From positions 17,043 through 81,042 of the forward strand of contig CAYRGJ010000012.1 of NCBI GenBank assembly GCA_964423835.1: DNA of 64,000 nt, read 5' to 3'. Positions 1 through 8,509 of this stretch are shown in pieces. Numbering within the stretch: the first letter of the stretch is position 1; each line of letters opens with the position of its first letter. The position numbers and the translations under genes were made by a program. The DNA comes from JAFGCL01 sp964423835. Its GTDB lineage: Bacteria; Chloroflexota; Dehalococcoidia; UBA2247; RBG-13-53-26. Under the pieces are notes generated by a model, which saw only the letters and a program-made list of their open reading frames with translations, ran no database searches and had not been told where the DNA came from.

Positions 1-1457
1 GAGCGCATCGCTTCCACTACGGTGGGTATCAATTCCTCGGTCATCCCGGGCTCGGGGTGCAACTTCAGTATGCCCTCGATGATCTCGGCTGCGTTCTCAA
101 TGGCGGCCGGGTCGGCATACACGCCCGCCCCCGACAGGCCCAAGGCCATGCCCAACTGTCCTCCCGGCCACAAGAAGTAATTAAGTATCTCCATGCCCTT
201 TGTCTGGCGGGCGAAAGAACCGGAGCCCTTGCCTATCTTCTTGGCGGCAGGCAGGATGCCGTCGGCCAGCACCTGGCCAAACCCATCCTTCCGGGCGATC
301 TTCTCCAACATAGCCCGGGCGGCCTCGCCATTGCCCCATTGGAGGTCTATCCCGTCCATGTCCTCAGGCGAGATCATGCCTTCCTCGCGGAGCCTCATCA
401 GCCAGCCGATAATACCGCTGGTCCCGTGGGTATCTACGCCCAGCAGGTTGGCCATCAAAGCGCTGCGCCACCAGTGCATTGAGTCGTAGATCTTCCACCT
501 GGTCTGAAACTCCCCCGGGACGCCGCAGAGAGAAGCCCCCGACCCTACACCCGGCACCACCACTCGCGGCTGGCATTGCTCGGGGCAGAACGCGCAGCCA
601 AGGTTGCCCACAAAGTACTTGTCAGCGAACAACTCAAGCTTCTGCTCTGGTGGAGGCTCGGGGCATACCAGGTTGCCGTAGTCACCGCCCCAGCAGTATA
701 TGTCGAGCGTGTCTTCGATATCTCCATGCCACAACATGGACTTCTTGGTCCAGTGGTTGGGGTCCAGTTTGTTGGGAAACGTCCCGGGGAACCACGCGTT
801 CCATACCTCGAGCCACTTGGCGGGGTCAGCCACCTTAAGCCCCTTGGTCCCCCGCACGGCAATCGCCTTCAGGTTCTTCGACCCCATGACGGCGCCGCCA
901 CCACCCCTCCCGGCTTTGAAATTGATGTCGTGGAGTATGATGGCATAGGCCACCTGGTTCTCCCCGGCAACGCCGATGCAGGCCACCTGCACGTCGGGAT
1001 CGTTCAGCTCACTCTTGATCTGTTCCTGTGTCTGATAGGTATCCAGGCCCCACAGATGACCGGCATCCCTGATCTCCACCTTGTCATCATTTATGAACAG
1101 GTAGACCGGTTTCTCCGCCTTGCCCTTGATGATGAGGTTGTCATACCCGGCGAACTTCAGTTCGGCTGGGAATTGGCCGCCCATGTTGGATACTGCCTGG
1201 ATGCTGTGAATCAACATGGGCGACTTGTACATCACGCCCATCCGGGCTCCCCGCAACGTCCCGGTAAGAGGCCCGGTGTTGAAGGTCAGCATGTTCTCGG
1301 GGTCCAGGCCCTTGGTCTCCGGCGGCACTTCGGTGGCCAGAATCATGCTGCCGATCCCATCACCGCCCAACCAGTCCTGCACGTATTTGGAAGTAGGCTC
1401 CTTCTCTATCTTCCCTTCGGTCAGATCTACCCTGAGTATCGTTCCCGCTCTCGGCAT
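1..1457 (-). CDS. Tungsten aldehyde:ferredoxin oxidoreductase, 3' end beyond window
   Basis: AOR-family enzyme that oxidises aldehydes to carboxylic acids in the cytoplasm and reduces ferredoxin, using a tungsto-bispyranopterin and one [4Fe-4S] cluster. The first 485 residues are present and the gene runs off the left edge, so roughly the last fifth is missing. The N-terminal beta domain carries LGGDGIG near residue 30. Three cluster ligands are visible as Cys288, Cys291 and Cys295 in LGCAFCPEQC, the same spacing as in the classical Pyrococcus enzyme; the fourth ligand would lie past the edge. The ATG at 1457 is one base from the stop of the upstream ferredoxin gene, which indicates coupled translation. 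The family is certain; the physiological aldehyde is unknown. Confidence 0.93.
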   Translation of the reverse strand, partial: MPRAGTILRVDLTEGKIEKEPTSKYVQDWLGGDGIGSMILATEVPPETKGLDPENMLTFNTGPLTGTLRGARMGVMYKSPMLIHSIQAVSNMGGQFPAELKFAGYDNLIIKGKAEKPVYLFINDDKVEIRDAGHLWGLDTYQTQEQIKSELNDPDVQVACIGVAGENQVAYAIILHDINFKAGRGGGGAVMGSKNLKAIAVRGTKGLKVADPAKWLEVWNAWFPGTFPNKLDPNHWTKKSMLWHGDIEDTLDIYCWGGDYGNLVCPEPPPEQKLELFADKYFVGNLGCAFCPEQCQPRVVVPGVGSGASLCGVPGEFQTRWKIYDSMHWWRSALMANLLGVDTHGTSGIIGWLMRLREEGMISPEDMDGIDLQWGNGEAARAMLEKIARKDGFGQVLADGILPAAKKIGKGSGSFARQTKGMEILNYFLWPGGQLGMALGLSGAGVYADPAAIENAAEIIEGILKLHPEPGMTEELIPTVVEAMR

Positions 1458-1458
1458 G

Positions 1459-1950
1459 TCATTCCCCCTTTGCGGCCATTTCGACGAATTTCTCGGCCTT
1501 GTTCCTGGCCAGCGTCTTGCCTACCTTCTCGCCCTTGAGGTACTGCAGCGCGGCGTAGCGATGGAAGCAGTGCTTGGCGCACTGCGGCTCCGGCAGGCCG
1601 GCGCACAGGTCGCACTTGAGAGCCACGTGCTTGTCCGGATGCACCGTTATGGCGCCTACCGGGCAGGCGATCTCGCACAGCTTGCAGCCGATGCACTTGG
1701 AGGTGTTCACGATCATGGCCCCTCTGTCATCGCGAGATATCGCCCCCACCGGGCAGGCCGCCTGACAGAAAGGCTTTTCGCAGTGCAGGCAGAAGACGGC
1801 TACCGGGAACAACTCGCCACTCCGTATGGTTCGAGACACCTTTATTCTCGACTTCGTCGGGTCGAACTCCCCCTCATGCGTCAGGCTGCAGATGGCCTCG
1901 CACATACGGCAGCCGACACACTTGGTCCGGTCCCATGTCATTCTCTCCAT
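1459..1950 (-). CDS. Four-cluster ferredoxin, electron partner of the AOR
   Basis: Polyferredoxin of 163 residues with sixteen cysteines in four groups: 11/14/17/21, 54/57/62/66, 86/89/92/96 and 113/116/124/128. This is the HycB/DmsB/AOR-associated subunit layout with four [4Fe-4S] clusters. It probably carries electrons between the adjacent aldehyde oxidoreductase and an unidentified acceptor. The ATG at 1950 is preferred because a GGGGGAG ribosome site lies 8 nt upstream and the first Cys group follows at once; the frame stays open further upstream but without family sequence. It is the first gene of the left-facing AOR operon. Confidence 0.9.
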   Translation of the reverse strand: MERMTWDRTKCVGCRMCEAICSLTHEGEFDPTKSRIKVSRTIRSGELFPVAVFCLHCEKPFCQAACPVGAISRDDRGAMIVNTSKCIGCKLCEIACPVGAITVHPDKHVALKCDLCAGLPEPQCAKHCFHRYAALQYLKGEKVGKTLARNKAEKFVEMAAKGE

Positions 1951-2158
1951 GATTTCTACTCCCCCTTCCGGTCTCAGATTGTCATTGCGGCCAGTGCGGA
2001 CCGCCTCATTCCTCGATCCTGGATTCCAGCTGGCCAGATGCCAGACTGGTCTTGGCGCGGCGGCAGCTTCAAGAGGCTGTTCTTGAGGTTGCCCTGGATT
2101 CGCACTGGGCACCCCCCTTTTAGGGTCGATCCGGGCTCTTGAAGAATGGTCTGCCGAG

Positions 2159-2187
2159 AGACTACCATCGGTCTGCGCATTTGTCAA
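2159..2187 (-). promoter_or_regulatory. Promoter of the ferredoxin-AOR operon
   Basis: Left-facing sigma-70-type promoter: TTGACA (2187-2182), a 17-nt spacer and TAGTCT (2164-2159). It matches the promoter of the Mop operon at 8399-8427 in most positions, including the shared TTGACAAATGC and the ATG.TA.TCT segment. Confidence 0.65.
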
Positions 2188-2226
2188 GTGACCATAGCCC
2201 AATTTGTGGACAAGTGTTGACAAATG
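2178..2226. repeat. Inverted repeat between divergent operons (operator candidate)
   Basis: Perfect 10-bp arms CATTTGTCAA (2178-2187) and TTGACAAATG (2217-2226) separated by 29 bp. Each arm contains the -35 box of one of the two divergent promoters, so a dimeric regulator bound here would affect both. The neighbouring Lrp-like regulator is the natural candidate. Confidence 0.6.
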
Positions 2227-2244
2227 ACTTATCGAGCGTACAAT
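2217..2244 (+). promoter_or_regulatory. Promoter of the Lrp-like regulator gene
   Basis: TTGACA at 2217-2222, a 16-nt spacer and TACAAT at 2239-2244, facing the regulator. The -35 lies in the right arm of the inverted repeat, consistent with autoregulation. Confidence 0.6.
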
Positions 2245-2385
2245 AATCCACGTGCATCGAAATTGCCGCCATACAATTGACCACGTCCGAAACATGGAAC
2301 TGGTTGAAAGACAAGAGCGGGGGAGGTTAGACTGATCAAGAACCAGGCCAGTGGTGCCAGATCTGAAGTTGCGCCCCGGGGGCGC

Positions 2386-3447
2386 GTGAGTCCGGAGTTG
2401 CCAGAGTCTGCGAAGGCCCGCTTTGAGTTGAACAGCGTCGACAGGCGCATACTCGACGAACTGCGGCTGGACGGCAGGCAGCCGGCCTCTGGTTTCGCCA
2501 AGAAGCTGGGCATCAGCCGGACCTATGCCTGCGAGAGGCTGGACAAGATCCTGGCGGCGAAGGTAGCCCGGGTGGGCGCTTTCACCAACGCGGTGGCGCT
2601 GGGCTACAAGGTCCTGGCGCTCCACGCTATCCGGGTAGTGCCAGGGCACCTGTCGGCGGTGGCTGACCGGCTCAGCGCTTCACCGAACCTGGTGGTCGTC
2701 ATAGCCGGCGTTGGCTGGCGGGACATTCTTACCTGGAGCCTCTTCCTGGACCAGGCAGACCTCTATGCCTTCACCAACGGAGAGCTGGCCAGGCTCGCCG
2801 GCATCAGGTCGGCTGAGACCCTGACGGTGGTGGAGGCTTACAACGCTGCCCCACATCTGCACGCACGCTACCAGGTTCCCGGCTCCAACCCCGTCGCTGG
2901 CAGTATCCGGAGCGGAAAACAGGCATTGGGCAGCAGCGCAGCCGAGAGGCCTTCCGGAGAAGTCCCCTCCATCGACCTGCTGGATCTCCAGATTCTGGCC
3001 GAGATAGAGCGGGACGGTCGCCAGCCAGTTCAGGAGATAGCCAAGAAGCTGGGCACCAGCCGGACCACGGCTTCCGTCAAGCTGAAGAGGCTTCTGGAAG
3101 AGGAGGTGGCCAGGATCGTCACCATCGTGGGCCCGGTCGGCCGCAGGAACTACATCTTCGCAGAGGCGGCCCTGAGAGTGTCGCCGAAGGCAGTGGCTTC
3201 GGTGGTGGACAGACTGAAGGACCACCCCCAGGTGGCCTGGCTGGCCCGGGTAGTGGGCGGCTATGACGTGATTGTGGGGACTACGGCTCTCACCCCAGCC
3301 GAACTGCTGCAGTTCATGGAGAAGCAGGTGTCCCACCTGCCCGGCATAGTCTCCGTCGAGACCATGGTTGGCCTGGATATCACGAAGGCCTCCTACGAAT
3401 TCCTGGCCACTGCCCATTTGCAGCGCATTCGCGCATCCAGCCGCTAG
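2386..3447 (+). CDS. Lrp/AsnC-type regulator with two tandem HTH-sensor units
   Basis: Predicted transcriptional regulator of 353 residues built from two Lrp-like halves. Half one has a winged helix at about residues 17-60 and an alpha/beta segment to about 165; half two has a second winged helix at about 197-240 followed by a RAM-like domain. The two helices share the phrase DGRQP and a KKLG.SRT recognition region. The GTG at 2386 is the first standard start, but the strong GGGGGAGG site at 2319-2326 lies far upstream and would suit a rare CTG start at 2332, so the N-terminus is uncertain. It is divergent from the AOR operon and is likely its regulator. The ligand is unknown. Confidence 0.85.
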   Translation: MSPELPESAKARFELNSVDRRILDELRLDGRQPASGFAKKLGISRTYACERLDKILAAKVARVGAFTNAVALGYKVLALHAIRVVPGHLSAVADRLSASPNLVVVIAGVGWRDILTWSLFLDQADLYAFTNGELARLAGIRSAETLTVVEAYNAAPHLHARYQVPGSNPVAGSIRSGKQALGSSAAERPSGEVPSIDLLDLQILAEIERDGRQPVQEIAKKLGTSRTTASVKLKRLLEEEVARIVTIVGPVGRRNYIFAEAALRVSPKAVASVVDRLKDHPQVAWLARVVGGYDVIVGTTALTPAELLQFMEKQVSHLPGIVSVETMVGLDITKASYEFLATAHLQRIRASSR

Positions 3448-3471
3448 GGTGCACCCTGGGGGCAGAATCCC

Positions 3472-4095
3472 TTATCCAATACTGGCAGCAGGCGTCTCAT
3501 ACGGGGCCTGTCCCTGACACCCCAGGCAGACCTCGCCATCCTTCAGGGGATAGGCTTCCCGGCACATGCCGCAGATGGCGATCGATCCCTTCGAGCTTCG
3601 GGCCAGCAGGCCAGGCTTCACCCGGACCGGGTGGAGCCTGCAGATACTCCGTCCGGCACGCCGGATCTCATCCTGCAGCCGCGCCGCATCCTGTTCCTTC
3701 TTGGTCTTGAGCTTCAGGTACCATGAGCGGATCTCGTCCCAGCCAGGCAGTCCCCCCGGATCCAGGTGCACTCGCACGCCGACACCGTCCTGCTTGTCGC
3801 ACAGGCTGACGGCATAGCGCCCCAGGTTGACCACCCTGAGCCGGCCATTTCCCGCGGTACACGGGGTGAGAAGCTGAACTGCATCCGGCAGGCATGAAGC
3901 CGTCTCGCAAATGGCGCTGAGCACGACGCCGTCAGGGATCTGTTCCCGGGCCATATCCACCATGATGGCGCCGATCAGCACCCCCGGGGCGGGGTAGGCA
4001 TGAAACGAGCGGACCCGCTCCAGGAACTCCTCCCACGTGTACATCCCCAATCGGTCAACTACGGCATTTTCAGCTATGGAATCTGTGACTCCCAA
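3472..4095 (-). CDS. FmdE-family protein with C-terminal zinc finger
   Basis: Protein of 207 residues with the FmdE-like fold named after formylmethanofuran dehydrogenase subunit E. The N-terminal signature is SFHAYPAPGVLIG, followed by conserved CETASCLPDA and GRLRV.NLGRYA segments. The C-terminus is a four-cysteine finger, CGMCREAYP then CLGC. FmdE-like proteins often accompany molybdenum or tungsten enzymes but their role is unclear. It is the last gene of the Mop-TusE-desulfurase operon, 18 bp after the desulfurase. The start is a TTG at 4095 with GGAGGAG just upstream. A role in metal-cofactor supply is inferred only from context. Confidence 0.75.
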   Translation of the reverse strand: MGVTDSIAENAVVDRLGMYTWEEFLERVRSFHAYPAPGVLIGAIMVDMAREQIPDGVVLSAICETASCLPDAVQLLTPCTAGNGRLRVVNLGRYAVSLCDKQDGVGVRVHLDPGGLPGWDEIRSWYLKLKTKKEQDAARLQDEIRRAGRSICRLHPVRVKPGLLARSSKGSIAICGMCREAYPLKDGEVCLGCQGQAPYETPAASIG

Positions 4096-4113
4096 AGCAC
4101 TCCTCCTCTGGCC

Positions 4114-5280
4114 TCACTTCGACCGGGCGTTGCCGCAGATCTCCGCCATGGCCTCCAGCGTGGCATCGATTTCCTTTGTGGTGTTGAAGTGGCCCAGGCT
4201 GAAGCGAACCGCCCCTTCCGGACTGGTTCCCAGGTCGGCATGCACCAGGGGCGCACAGTGAAGACCGGCGCGGACGGCTATGTGGTAGTCCCCGTCGAGT
4301 ATGGTCGCCAGAGCCGCCGGGCTCAGGCCCTCAATGTTGCAGATGACCACCGGAATGAGGCCATCCTGCGGCGGCCTGGTATAGAGGATCACCCGGCCCA
4401 GGGATGCCAGGCCATCGTGCAGGCGGCGGTACAGCGTCATCTCCCGCCGGCGGGCCTCCACCGGATTCTGGCTCTCGATGAAGTCCAGACCCAGTGACAG
4501 GCCAATGATACCCGGCAGGTTGAGGGTGCCAGCTTCGAGCCGGTGGGGATAGCTCTCGGTGTGGACCGGGCTCCGGGAATCGATGCCCGTGCCCCCGAAA
4601 CGGGTGCTCCTTATGTCTACTTCTGGGGAGACGGCCAGCCCGCCTATCCCCGCCGGGCCCAGCAGCGCCTTGTGACCGGTGAAGGCCACGGCGCTCATGG
4701 GCCAGTTGGCCATGTCCATTTCAACGTGGCCCGCACTCTGGGCGGCATCGATCAGCAGGGGTACGCCACGCCCGGCGCAGGCCCGCGCGATGTCGGCCAC
4801 CGGCTGAACGGTACCCAGGACGTTGGACGCGTGGCAGACGACCGCCAGTTTCGTGTTGGGCCGAATGGCCCTGGCTACATCGTCAGGGTCCACGAAGCCG
4901 TCCCCATTGAAGGGGACCAGATCGTACTGTATCCACCCGCGCTGCCTCAGATGGAACAGCGGCCGCAGCACCGAGTTGTGCTCCAGCCGCGTCGAGACGA
5001 CGTGATCCCCCGGGCCAACGATGCCCTGGATGGCCAGGTTCAAGGCGTCGGTGGCATTGCTGGCAAATACCACCCTGTCCGGATCCGGCGCACCGAAGAA
5101 GGAGGCCAGCCTGGACCTGGCCTGGTCGACCACGTCCTCCGCCTCCGTCGCCAGGTCGTAGTCCCCCCGGCCGGGCGAAGCCCCCACCCGGCGGTAGATC
5201 TCCACCATCCGATCCAGCACTGCGGCAGGCTTGGGAAAGGACGTGGCGGAGTTGTCGAGGTAGATCACATGCCTCCACAT
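4114..5280 (-). CDS. Cysteine desulfurase, class V aminotransferase fold
   Basis: PLP enzyme of 388 residues that takes sulfur from cysteine and holds it as a persulfide. The PLP lysine is Lys204 in TGHKALLGP, the cofactor-contacting histidine region is LEHNSV, and the persulfide cysteine is Cys342 in RAGLHCAP. It is closest to the SufS/CsdA-like group that lacks a long mobile loop. The ATG at 5280 overlaps the end of the TusE-like gene by 16 bp, implying coupling. Position in the Mop operon suggests it supplies sulfur to the molybdenum cofactor or an Fe-S centre; this is inference. Confidence 0.9.
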   Translation of the reverse strand: MWRHVIYLDNSATSFPKPAAVLDRMVEIYRRVGASPGRGDYDLATEAEDVVDQARSRLASFFGAPDPDRVVFASNATDALNLAIQGIVGPGDHVVSTRLEHNSVLRPLFHLRQRGWIQYDLVPFNGDGFVDPDDVARAIRPNTKLAVVCHASNVLGTVQPVADIARACAGRGVPLLIDAAQSAGHVEMDMANWPMSAVAFTGHKALLGPAGIGGLAVSPEVDIRSTRFGGTGIDSRSPVHTESYPHRLEAGTLNLPGIIGLSLGLDFIESQNPVEARRREMTLYRRLHDGLASLGRVILYTRPPQDGLIPVVICNIEGLSPAALATILDGDYHIAVRAGLHCAPLVHADLGTSPEGAVRFSLGHFNTTKEIDATLEAMAEICGNARSK

Positions 5281-5618
5281 CTCCTGGGGTGCGGCAGACC
5301 GGCCAGGCGGCGGGCCCGTTCCTTGAAGTCCCCTGGGAAGAGGCCCTGGAGCTGGAGGAGGCTAAACCCGGTACCTTCGCGCAACTGCTGGTTCAACGGG
5401 GTCCTCCCGTTGACGGAATAGAACTCCCGCAGGAAGCGTATCACCCGCCAGTGCTCATCTCCCAGGACTTCGAGCCCGCCTTCCCGGGCCAGCTCGCTGG
5501 CTACCTCTTCGTCCCAGTCTGCGAAATCCAGGAGGTAGCCCTGGTAGTCAAACAGGATCGTCCGCCCGGCTATGGTCCGGGTCTCGGTAGGACCGGCCGG
5601 TCCGCGACGCCTCTGCAT
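5265..5618 (-). CDS. TusE/DsrC-like sulfur carrier with a single cysteine
   Basis: Small protein of 117 residues of the DsrC/TusE/DsvC family, which carries sulfur on a C-terminal cysteine. Recognisable features are WDEEVA, HW.VI.FLREFY and RLAGLPHP near the C-terminus. Cys114 is the only cysteine and corresponds to the conserved end cysteine; the second cysteine of true DsrC, ten residues earlier, is Arg here. The protein ends with GGM after the cysteine, whereas DsrC usually has one residue there. The single-cysteine form argues for sulfur relay (TusE-like) rather than sulfite reduction. The ATG at 5618 has AGAGGTGG upstream; a GTG at 5633 is an alternative. Confidence 0.85.
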   Translation of the reverse strand: MQRRRGPAGPTETRTIAGRTILFDYQGYLLDFADWDEEVASELAREGGLEVLGDEHWRVIRFLREFYSVNGRTPLNQQLREGTGFSLLQLQGLFPGDFKERARRLAGLPHPRRCGGM

Positions 5619-5640
5619 GGCCACCTCTTTCACCCGGGGT

Positions 5641-8316
5641 CTATCTTCCGGCCGCCAGCGCCGCCTTCACCTTGTCCGGCGTCGCCGGCAGGCTGGTGAT
5701 CCAGATGCCGCAGGCATCCTGGATGGCGCTGATGACGGCCGGCGCAGTGGCCATGGTCGTCGCCTCACCCACCCCGGACGCGCCCTTCGGCCCGAAGGGC
5801 CGCGGCGTCTCCCGGAAGACGTATTCCACGTCTAGAGCCGTCCGCATGGTGGGGAACTTGAACGTCCGCCAGTCCCTGGTCTGGCCGGCCACGAACTCCT
5901 CCCTCAACGCCCAGCCGACTCCCTGGTCTATTCCACCGTCCAGTTGGCCTTCCACGTTGAGCGGGTGGATTATGGTCCCGATGTCTATGGCACAGGTCAT
6001 CTTGAGCACCTTCACGTCACCGGTCTGGGTGTTCACCTCCACCTCGGCCAGCTGGATCAGGTGGATGCAGTCCTCGTAGTTCGGTCCCTGGCCCGTGCTT
6101 GGATCCATCGGGGTTTTGTCGTTGGCGGCGCAGTTCTTGCTGCCCAGGAAGCGGACGGGCTTGCCCGCCGCCTTCAGGCCAGCGTAGCCGCGGCCGCCGG
6201 TCTCCTCCAGAGCCTTCTTGAGCTGGTCCATGGCATTGACCAGCGCTCCGCCTACGGAGTAGGTCATGCGGCTGCTGGCCGCCGCCCCGGAGGCCGGAGT
6301 GACAGCGGTGTCCCTGGTCACCAGCCGGACCTTGTCCAGAGGCAGGTTCATCCCGTCAGCAGCCAGCTGGCTGAGCATGGACTCGTTTCCCTCGCCCGGG
6401 TCAGCCACGCCGGCATACACCGTCACGCCGTCATCCGGGTCGATCCCGATGCTGGCCACGCCGGTATCGAAGGGCCCACCGATGGCGAACGATGAGCCGG
6501 CAATGCCGACGCCCCGCCGGATCACACCGTCCTTGTGCCCTGCCGCCTCACGAATGGCCCGCTCATAGTGCGGCCGGATATCATCGCACAGATCCGCGAA
6601 CGGCCACACCCTCACGGGAGCGCCAGAGGATCGCTCCTCTCCGACCTTGAGCGCGTTCCGCTTCCGGAACTCCAGGCGGTCGATGCCCGCCTTGTCGGCC
6701 AGCATGTTCAGCATGCACTCCAGCGCGAAGTTCTGCTTGGGCGGGCCCGCCCCGCGAGCGGCGCCGCTCCAGGGGTTGTTGGTGTAGACCACCTGGACGA
6801 AGTTCTTGACGGCGGGGATCAGGTAAGGCCCGGAACACATATAGGTTATGCGCCAGGCGGCGGCCGGGCCAACGCCGGCGTAGGCGCCCTTGTCCAGGAT
6901 GACGTGCTCTTTGTGGCCGGTCAACCGGCCATTCTCATCCGCGCCCGTCTTCATGGTAAGCTCCGATGCGCAGCGCTTCGAAGTCATGGCCATCGACTCG
7001 GCCAGGCTGGGGACATAGCGGATGGCCTTTCTGAAATGGACCGCCGCCGCGGCCGTGATCCCGTCCGACGTGATGTCCGCCGTGATGCCGAAGTGCCCTC
7101 CGACGAACGGCTCCTCGTACCTCATGTTCTCCCAGCCGACCGCTGCCTGCAGCACCATCAGGTTCGTATGGATGTCGATGCTGCGCCCCAGGACCACCAG
7201 CTGAGCGTCCTCGCCTTCACCCTCCCAGTAGGCCACGCTGACCTCTGGCTCCAGCGGGGCCTGATGGTTGCACTGGGTGTGGAACGTCTCCTCCACCACG
7301 AATTTGGAGGCGGCCAGCGCTGCCTCAACATCCCCCTTGATCCGCTCATTCACCAGGCACTCATTTGGCCACTCAACGTCCTCGTGCAACTGCACGGCGT
7401 CTTCGGCCAGAGACTGCCGGGGTGTGGTAAGGGCCGGCAGCACTTCGTACCTGACCACCACCGCCTCCGCCGCGGCCAGCGCCTGCTGGCGGGTCTCCGC
7501 GGCCACGACGGCCAGGGGATCCCCGACGTAGAGCACCCTGTCAGCGCACAGGATGGGCCGGTCTTCCGGCAGCGGGGGAAAGGACATGAGGTTCTTGCCC
7601 TTGATGTCCTTGGCCGTCATGGCGCCGATCACACCGGGCATCTTGAGGGCCGCCGAGAAGTCGATGCCCAGAATCCTGGCGTAGGCGTGCGGGCTGCGAA
7701 CGACCGCGATCTCGACTGCGCCCGGCATCAGGATATCGGCCCCGAAATGGGCCACGCCGCAGGCCTTGAGGATGCTCGAGGGACGCACATGAGAGACGCC
7801 GATCTTGGAGGCGTTGGCGTCGGGCCGAACGTCCACCGGGCTGGCCTCGCCCCGGAGGAAGCGGCCGGCCAGCTTGACCGCCTCGATGATCTTGATGTAG
7901 CCGGTGCAGCGGCAGAGATTCCCTACCAGCGCATGCTTGATCTCCTCGGTAGTCGGGTTGGGGTTCTTGTCCAGGAGCGCCTTGGCGGACATTATCATGC
8001 CGGGGGTGCAGAAGCCGCACTGTATGGCCCCGGCCAGGACGAAGGCCTCCTGTATCAGATGAGGGTTGTCCGGTGTGCCCAGGCCCTCGACCGTCATAAC
8101 GTCGGCGCCTTCGAGCGTTTCCACCCTGGTCAGGCAGGACCTGACGGCCTTGCCATTGACGATCACGGTGCAGGCCCCGCACTGACCCTTCCGGTCACAG
8201 GACTGCTTGGCACCGGTCAAACGAAGGGTATCCCGCAGCAAATCCAGCAGGCTGAGATTGGCGTCTGCCACCACCAGTCTGGGCAGGCCGTTGATCTTGA
8301 TCTGGACCTTCTTCAT
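5641..8316 (-). CDS. Fused xanthine-oxidase-family aldehyde oxidoreductase, Mop type
   Basis: Molybdenum hydroxylase of 891 residues combining two [2Fe-2S] domains and the molybdopterin domains in one chain without a FAD domain. This is the layout of Desulfovibrio gigas aldehyde oxidoreductase (907 residues). The plant-type cluster loop is CDRKGQCGAC from Cys40, the second cluster has CGFCTPG and CRCTG, and the catalytic base is Glu851 in GASGVGEA. It likely oxidises an aldehyde or N-heterocycle with ferredoxin or flavodoxin as acceptor. The ATG at 8316 has AAGGAG 8 nt upstream. It heads the operon with TusE, desulfurase and FmdE. No XdhC-like sulfuration chaperone is nearby. Confidence 0.92.
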   Translation of the reverse strand: MKKVQIKINGLPRLVVADANLSLLDLLRDTLRLTGAKQSCDRKGQCGACTVIVNGKAVRSCLTRVETLEGADVMTVEGLGTPDNPHLIQEAFVLAGAIQCGFCTPGMIMSAKALLDKNPNPTTEEIKHALVGNLCRCTGYIKIIEAVKLAGRFLRGEASPVDVRPDANASKIGVSHVRPSSILKACGVAHFGADILMPGAVEIAVVRSPHAYARILGIDFSAALKMPGVIGAMTAKDIKGKNLMSFPPLPEDRPILCADRVLYVGDPLAVVAAETRQQALAAAEAVVVRYEVLPALTTPRQSLAEDAVQLHEDVEWPNECLVNERIKGDVEAALAASKFVVEETFHTQCNHQAPLEPEVSVAYWEGEGEDAQLVVLGRSIDIHTNLMVLQAAVGWENMRYEEPFVGGHFGITADITSDGITAAAAVHFRKAIRYVPSLAESMAMTSKRCASELTMKTGADENGRLTGHKEHVILDKGAYAGVGPAAAWRITYMCSGPYLIPAVKNFVQVVYTNNPWSGAARGAGPPKQNFALECMLNMLADKAGIDRLEFRKRNALKVGEERSSGAPVRVWPFADLCDDIRPHYERAIREAAGHKDGVIRRGVGIAGSSFAIGGPFDTGVASIGIDPDDGVTVYAGVADPGEGNESMLSQLAADGMNLPLDKVRLVTRDTAVTPASGAAASSRMTYSVGGALVNAMDQLKKALEETGGRGYAGLKAAGKPVRFLGSKNCAANDKTPMDPSTGQGPNYEDCIHLIQLAEVEVNTQTGDVKVLKMTCAIDIGTIIHPLNVEGQLDGGIDQGVGWALREEFVAGQTRDWRTFKFPTMRTALDVEYVFRETPRPFGPKGASGVGEATTMATAPAVISAIQDACGIWITSLPATPDKVKAALAAGR

Positions 8317-8398
8317 GATTTGATCTCCTTTTCATCGTCTGGCTCGATACGGCAGGGGCGGCCGGGCCGCTGAAGGCGGGGACCACCGATTGTCCCGC

Positions 8399-8427
8399 AG
8401 AATATCATTGGCCACTGCATTTGTCAA
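8399..8427 (-). promoter_or_regulatory. Promoter of the Mop-TusE-desulfurase-FmdE operon
   Basis: TTGACA (8427-8422), a 17-nt spacer and TATTCT (8404-8399), left-facing. The 11 bases GCATTTGTCAA on the + strand at 8417-8427 are identical to those at 2177-2187. A second TTGACA in inverted orientation starts at 8446, repeating the arrangement seen at the AOR promoter. Confidence 0.65.
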
Positions 8428-8509
8428 CATAGACACGATGCAGAGTTGACATGTGTTGCCCCATCTGCCACTATTGGGGTCACTTATCCGGCGCTGGCGG
8501 GCAAAACAG

